Source: Bacteroidota bacterium (GTDB lineage: Bacteria; Bacteroidota; Bacteroidia; Chitinophagales; Chitinophagaceae). From it: a stretch of DNA of 64,000 nt. Below, piece by piece: positions 61,099 to 64,000 of the stretch. Below the pieces are notes generated by a model. That model was not told the DNA's origin. It ran no database searches and saw nothing but the letters and a program-made list of their open reading frames with translations. Position numbers and translations under genes: made by a program. The DNA is taken from positions 83,007 through 147,006 of the forward strand of contig JAFDXI010000089.1 of NCBI GenBank assembly GCA_018268035.1, read 5' to 3'. Position 1 is the first letter of the stretch. Every line of letters begins with the position of its first letter.

Positions 61099-61959
61099 AT
61101 GAAACCATTTTTTAAACTACAAATAATTATAGCTTATTTGTTACTTACAGCCATATCAACTATCGCGCAAACATCAGACTCCATCGTATTAAAAGATATT
61201 CAATGGGACAAAACGGCGCCTGCAGGAATGACGGAATTAACTATTCCCTCTCAGGGATCACGACTTGCCGGATTTATCTATAGTGCAAACGGAATTGAAA
61301 AACATCCAACACTTCTTTTATTACATGGATTCCCGGGCAATGAACGAAACCTTGACCTGGCGCAGGTTATAAGAGCTCATGGATGGAATGTGATATATTT
61401 TGATTATCGTGGTTCCTGGGGAAGCGAAGGGCAATTCAGTTTTAAAAACTGCGTGCAGGATGTGAAGAATGTAGTTTCATTTTGTAAGAAATATTCCGAT
61501 TCGTTAAAAATAGATACGACAAACATTATATTATTTGGTCATAGCATGGGAGGCTTTGTTTGCCTGAAAGCATTGGCAGAAATACCGGAAATAAAAAAAG
61601 GATTTGCGTTATCCACATGGGATATTTATGCAACTGTAAAAAATATAAAGCCGGAACAAGTGAAAGTAGCAGCAACACAACTGGGCGAATATTTTGTATT
61701 AAACACTACATCAGAAAAACTGATCAGTGAAGCAATAGCCAATCTTTCATATTTTAATATTACGAATGATGCAGCAGCATTAGCAGGCAAAGAAATTATT
61801 ATGCTGGATGAACATCCCGGGAACAAACAATTAGCTGAGATTTTACAAAAAAGCAATCACAATTATTTCAATTATGAAGTCTGGGAAACTGATCATCCAT
61901 TCAGTAATAAAAGGGTTTCGCTCATAAATGCGTTACATGAATTTATTGATAGAAAATAA
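61099..61959 (+). CDS. Exported alpha/beta hydrolase
   Basis: 286 aa. Signal peptide (about 1-24, ending TIAQ). LLLLHGFPGNERN oxyanion region at 72-84, nucleophile Ser149 in FGHSMGG, and a late His in ETDHPFSN (about 267). The acidic residue is probably in the IIMLDEHPGN strand (about 234-243). A cap with no family label separates the strands. Likely a periplasmic esterase or peptidase-like enzyme. It precedes the YfcC carrier by 35 bp in the same direction, so product uptake by that carrier is a reasonable guess. Confidence 0.85.
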   Translation: MKPFFKLQIIIAYLLLTAISTIAQTSDSIVLKDIQWDKTAPAGMTELTIPSQGSRLAGFIYSANGIEKHPTLLLLHGFPGNERNLDLAQVIRAHGWNVIYFDYRGSWGSEGQFSFKNCVQDVKNVVSFCKKYSDSLKIDTTNIILFGHSMGGFVCLKALAEIPEIKKGFALSTWDIYATVKNIKPEQVKVAATQLGEYFVLNTTSEKLISEAIANLSYFNITNDAAALAGKEIIMLDEHPGNKQLAEILQKSNHNYFNYEVWETDHPFSNKRVSLINALHEFIDRK

Positions 61960-61994
61960 AGAGACCACTACTACTATCCACAAACCAAAACAAA

Positions 61995-63509
61995 ATGATG
62001 AAAATAAAAAAAGCAAAAAGCCTGCCTAACGCACTTACGCTTATCATGATTGTTATTGTATTAGCTGCAATAAGCACATGGCTGTTACCATCGGGGCAGT
62101 ACAGCAAGTTATCTGCGTTGAACAATGAATCGTTTGAAGTGAATTCCTCTTCAGGTTCGCAGTCATTGCCTTTTACTCAACATACATTGGATAGCCTTGA
62201 CATCAAAATCTCTTTACAAAAATTCAGTAATGGCGATATCCGCAAACCGGTATCTGTGCCCGGTACTTACAAAAAACTACAATCCAATCCACAAGGCTTC
62301 ATTGCCATATTGGAGGCTCCTGTAAAAGGAATTATGGACAGCATTGATGTAGCGTTATTTGTTTTATTTATTGGTGGCTTTATGGCGGTGTTCAATAAAA
62401 CTGGCGCCATGTTTAAAGGAGTTAAATATATAGCACAGCAAATGAAAGGCAAAGAAAGAAAGCTGATCGTAATATTGGTTTTCGTTTTTTCTTTTTTTGG
62501 TGGCTCTTACGGAATGGATGTAGAATCTATTGTATTTTATCCAGTTCTTGTGCCACTATTTTTGGCAGAAGATTATGATGCCATGGTACCATTGGCAATT
62601 GTTTTTGGTGGTGCAGCTGTAGGCTTTATCGCCAGTTTTACCAATCCATTCTCTACAATCATTGCTTCAAATGCGGCAGGTATCAACTGGATTGATGGCC
62701 TTTATGGAAGGCTTTTATTTTTTGTAATTGCTACCTCTGTACTTGCCTGGTATATTCTGAGGTATGCAGCCAAAGTGAAGAAAGATCGTACCGCTTCTTT
62801 GGTTTATAAAATAGATGGCATCACCGAATCTCCTTTTGAAGTAGCGGTACATACTGAAGGCGAAAGAATGAAATTGGATATAAAGACATGGTTGTTGTTG
62901 CTCATTTTCGTGCTCACATTTTCTACGATGATCACAGGTATTGTGTTCTTCAATTGGTGGACAAAAGAAATGTCGTCTCTGTTTTTTGGCGCTACAATAC
63001 TAGTAGGCTTTTTAGACCGAATGGGCGAAAAAGTTTTTGTAGCAGAGTTTTTGAAAGGTGCAGAAAGCTTATTGGGAGTGGCTTTAATCATTGGCCTTGC
63101 AAGAGGCGTTACCATTGTGCTGAATGATGGGCTTGTTGCAGATACTATTCTCTTTTATGCATCTAATGTGGTGCAACATTTTCCGGCAATCATTTTCATC
63201 ATCCTGGTCATGCTATTCTTTTTCTTTTTTGCCATCCCAGTTAGTTCATCTTCCGGCATGGCGGTACTTACCATGCCTATCATTGGTGCATTGGCCATCA
63301 TAGTAAATATTCCCGGCCGTGAAATTGTAAATGCTTACCTGTTCGGCATTGGCACCATGTTCCTCATTTCTCCTACCGGTTCTGTTTTTCCTGCATTGAT
63401 GATGGTAAAAATCAGCTACAAAGCATGGTTGAAATTTATAACACCTATGATAATAGCAATGCTTGCTTTAGGAGCTATCTTTTTAATTATTGGAATAAAT
63501 TTTAAATAA
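61995..63509 (+). CDS. YfcC/DcuC-superfamily membrane carrier
   Basis: 504 aa, about 12 membrane helices. Begins SLPNALTLIMIVIVLAAISTW with a following periplasmic loop (about 35-100). Duplicated half-repeats carry FSFFGGSYGMDVESIVFYP and AIPVSSSSGMAVLTMPIIG, the two re-entrant, Ser/Gly-rich substrate regions typical of the C4-dicarboxylate/arginine-type DcuC/ArcD/YfcC family (PF03606). Predicted to move organic acids, amino acids or dipeptides; the substrate is unknown. Often paired with a peptidase or hydrolase, and here the alpha/beta hydrolase is adjacent. Confidence 0.87.
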   Translation: MMKIKKAKSLPNALTLIMIVIVLAAISTWLLPSGQYSKLSALNNESFEVNSSSGSQSLPFTQHTLDSLDIKISLQKFSNGDIRKPVSVPGTYKKLQSNPQGFIAILEAPVKGIMDSIDVALFVLFIGGFMAVFNKTGAMFKGVKYIAQQMKGKERKLIVILVFVFSFFGGSYGMDVESIVFYPVLVPLFLAEDYDAMVPLAIVFGGAAVGFIASFTNPFSTIIASNAAGINWIDGLYGRLLFFVIATSVLAWYILRYAAKVKKDRTASLVYKIDGITESPFEVAVHTEGERMKLDIKTWLLLLIFVLTFSTMITGIVFFNWWTKEMSSLFFGATILVGFLDRMGEKVFVAEFLKGAESLLGVALIIGLARGVTIVLNDGLVADTILFYASNVVQHFPAIIFIILVMLFFFFFAIPVSSSSGMAVLTMPIIGALAIIVNIPGREIVNAYLFGIGTMFLISPTGSVFPALMMVKISYKAWLKFITPMIIAMLALGAIFLIIGINFK

Positions 63510-63523
63510 ATAAAAACAATAAA

Positions 63524-63652
63524 ATGAAAAATTATAAATGGCTTATATTCGGATTGATTGCATTAATTATTGTCTCTAATGTAAATGCTCAATCTGCTGA
63601 TACTTACGGCCAAAAAATAGAGTACGGAAGCAATAGCAAAGCAGGAAAATAA
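63524..63652 (+). pseudogene. Truncated secreted protein, 42 codons, hydrolase N-terminus
   Basis: ATG 63524, TAA 63650-63652. Signal peptide (KNYKWLIFGLIALIIVSNVNAQ) and then SADTYGQKIEYGSNSKAGK before the stop. I recall YGSN...AGKYY as the start of secreted alpha/beta hydrolases in Bacteroidota, so this is probably the 5' remnant of such a gene whose catalytic part is gone. It could instead be a genuine small secreted peptide. It sits between the carrier and the EthD-like gene. Confidence 0.5.
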
Positions 63653-63681
63653 TTATTAAAAAGCACAAAAAAACAACCATT

Positions 63682-63984
63682 ATGATAAAAGGAACAGTAT
63701 TGTATGGACATCCCAAAGATGCGGATGCTTTTGAAAAATATTATGCTGAAACACATTTGCCGTTGGTATCAAAAACATCCGGTGTTGTTAAAGCTGAATA
63801 CACAAAGTTTTTGCCCAATCCGGATGGCACGGCCCCGGCATATTACCGTATGGCAGAATTGTATTTTGACGGCCCTGCCGAATTGCAGCAGGCATTAAAT
63901 TCACCGGAAGGAAAGGCTATGGCAGCCGATCTTTCCAACTTTGCAACAGGTGGCGTAACCATTATTTTCGGAACGGTAGAATAA
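63682..63984 (+). CDS. EthD-family ferredoxin-like-fold protein
   Basis: 100 aa, alpha+beta barrel-like small protein. IKGTVLYGHPKDADAFEKYY and HLPLVSKTSGVVKAEY fit the EthD/dimeric alpha-beta barrel pattern (the H-L/M-P motif at His30 of family members), and GGVTIIFG closes the sheet. Such proteins act in degradation or as small dimeric oxygenases or isomerases; the role is unknown here. It starts 29 bp after the truncated peptide. Confidence 0.85.
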   Translation: MIKGTVLYGHPKDADAFEKYYAETHLPLVSKTSGVVKAEYTKFLPNPDGTAPAYYRMAELYFDGPAELQQALNSPEGKAMAADLSNFATGGVTIIFGTVE

Positions 63985-63989
63985 TAATC

Positions 63990-64000
63990 ATGAAAGCAAA
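63990..64000 (+). CDS. Possible start of a further gene, cut by the window edge
   Basis: ATGAAAGCAAA at the end of the window, 5 bp after the EthD-like stop. A plausible start codon in operon spacing; too short to identify. Confidence 0.3.

Noticed and set aside
1..64000. CRISPR arrays, tRNA and rRNA genes
   Set aside because: No regularly spaced repeats and no cloverleaf or rRNA segments were recognised by eye; a covariance-model search would be decisive.

Overview
The window looks like a chromosomal segment of a Bacteroidota bacterium, most likely of the Chitinophagaceae or close relatives. The signs are AT-rich coding DNA, a PorP/SprF-type protein and a CotH-type protein ending in a type IX secretion sorting domain, TAnnTTTG-like -7 promoter elements, almost no Shine-Dalgarno sequences, and a multiplied family of short membrane proteins beginning MEVHHHPH. 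Every taxonomic and functional statement comes from reading the sequence; no database search was run. No rRNA, tRNA, CRISPR array or insertion-sequence transposase was recognised. Layout. 1-12 kb: a truncated secreted protein; a two-component pair whose kinase-like partner has lost its phospho-acceptor histidine; upp; a PorP/SprF protein; a DnaQ exonuclease/GIY-YIG fusion; valS; a PAP2 phosphatase; a GNAT enzyme; an RlmB-type rRNA methyltransferase; a TonB-like protein; a YhhN protein. 12-14.4 kb: a degraded patch with a 16-bp perfect inverted repeat, an amber-interrupted small ORF, and a detached Rhs toxin tip (HEMFH metalloprotease motif) with a probable lipoprotein immunity partner. 14.6-24 kb: an ABC-2 permease with no ATPase beside it, hutI, an isoaspartyl peptidase, an APC permease, an OmpH/Skp protein, and a minus-strand run HU - TPR protein - 31-residue basic protein - RNase G. 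24-34 kb: an exopolysaccharide or glycan cluster: five glycosyltransferases, a sugar-phosphate transferase fused to a degenerate receiver, a solo receiver, an AsnB-type amidotransferase and a methyltransferase. 34-38 kb: CotH protein, amidohydrolase, CxxCH lipoprotein. The most interesting region is 38.3-45.4 kb. Four tightly packed genes encode a protein of unknown family (299 aa), a CHAT caspase-like protease (His238/Cys285), a 1029-aa TPR protein whose C-terminus resembles the cytoplasmic domain of the FlhA/EscV export gate, and a 547-aa protein with further FlhA-C-like segments. No flagellar or type III secretion gene is nearby. I read this as a candidate protease-effector conflict or signalling system in which the FlhA-like fold has been reused as a soluble scaffold or sensor. 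45.4-57 kb is housekeeping: polA, an aminotransferase, an RlmK-like methyltransferase, an M1 peptidase, serA and rpmE2. 57-61.1 kb holds five copies of one N-terminal module, two intact and three truncated; all three truncated copies have extra GC-rich palindromic sequence at the same place. The window ends with an alpha/beta hydrolase, a YfcC-type carrier, a truncated secreted peptide and an EthD-like protein.
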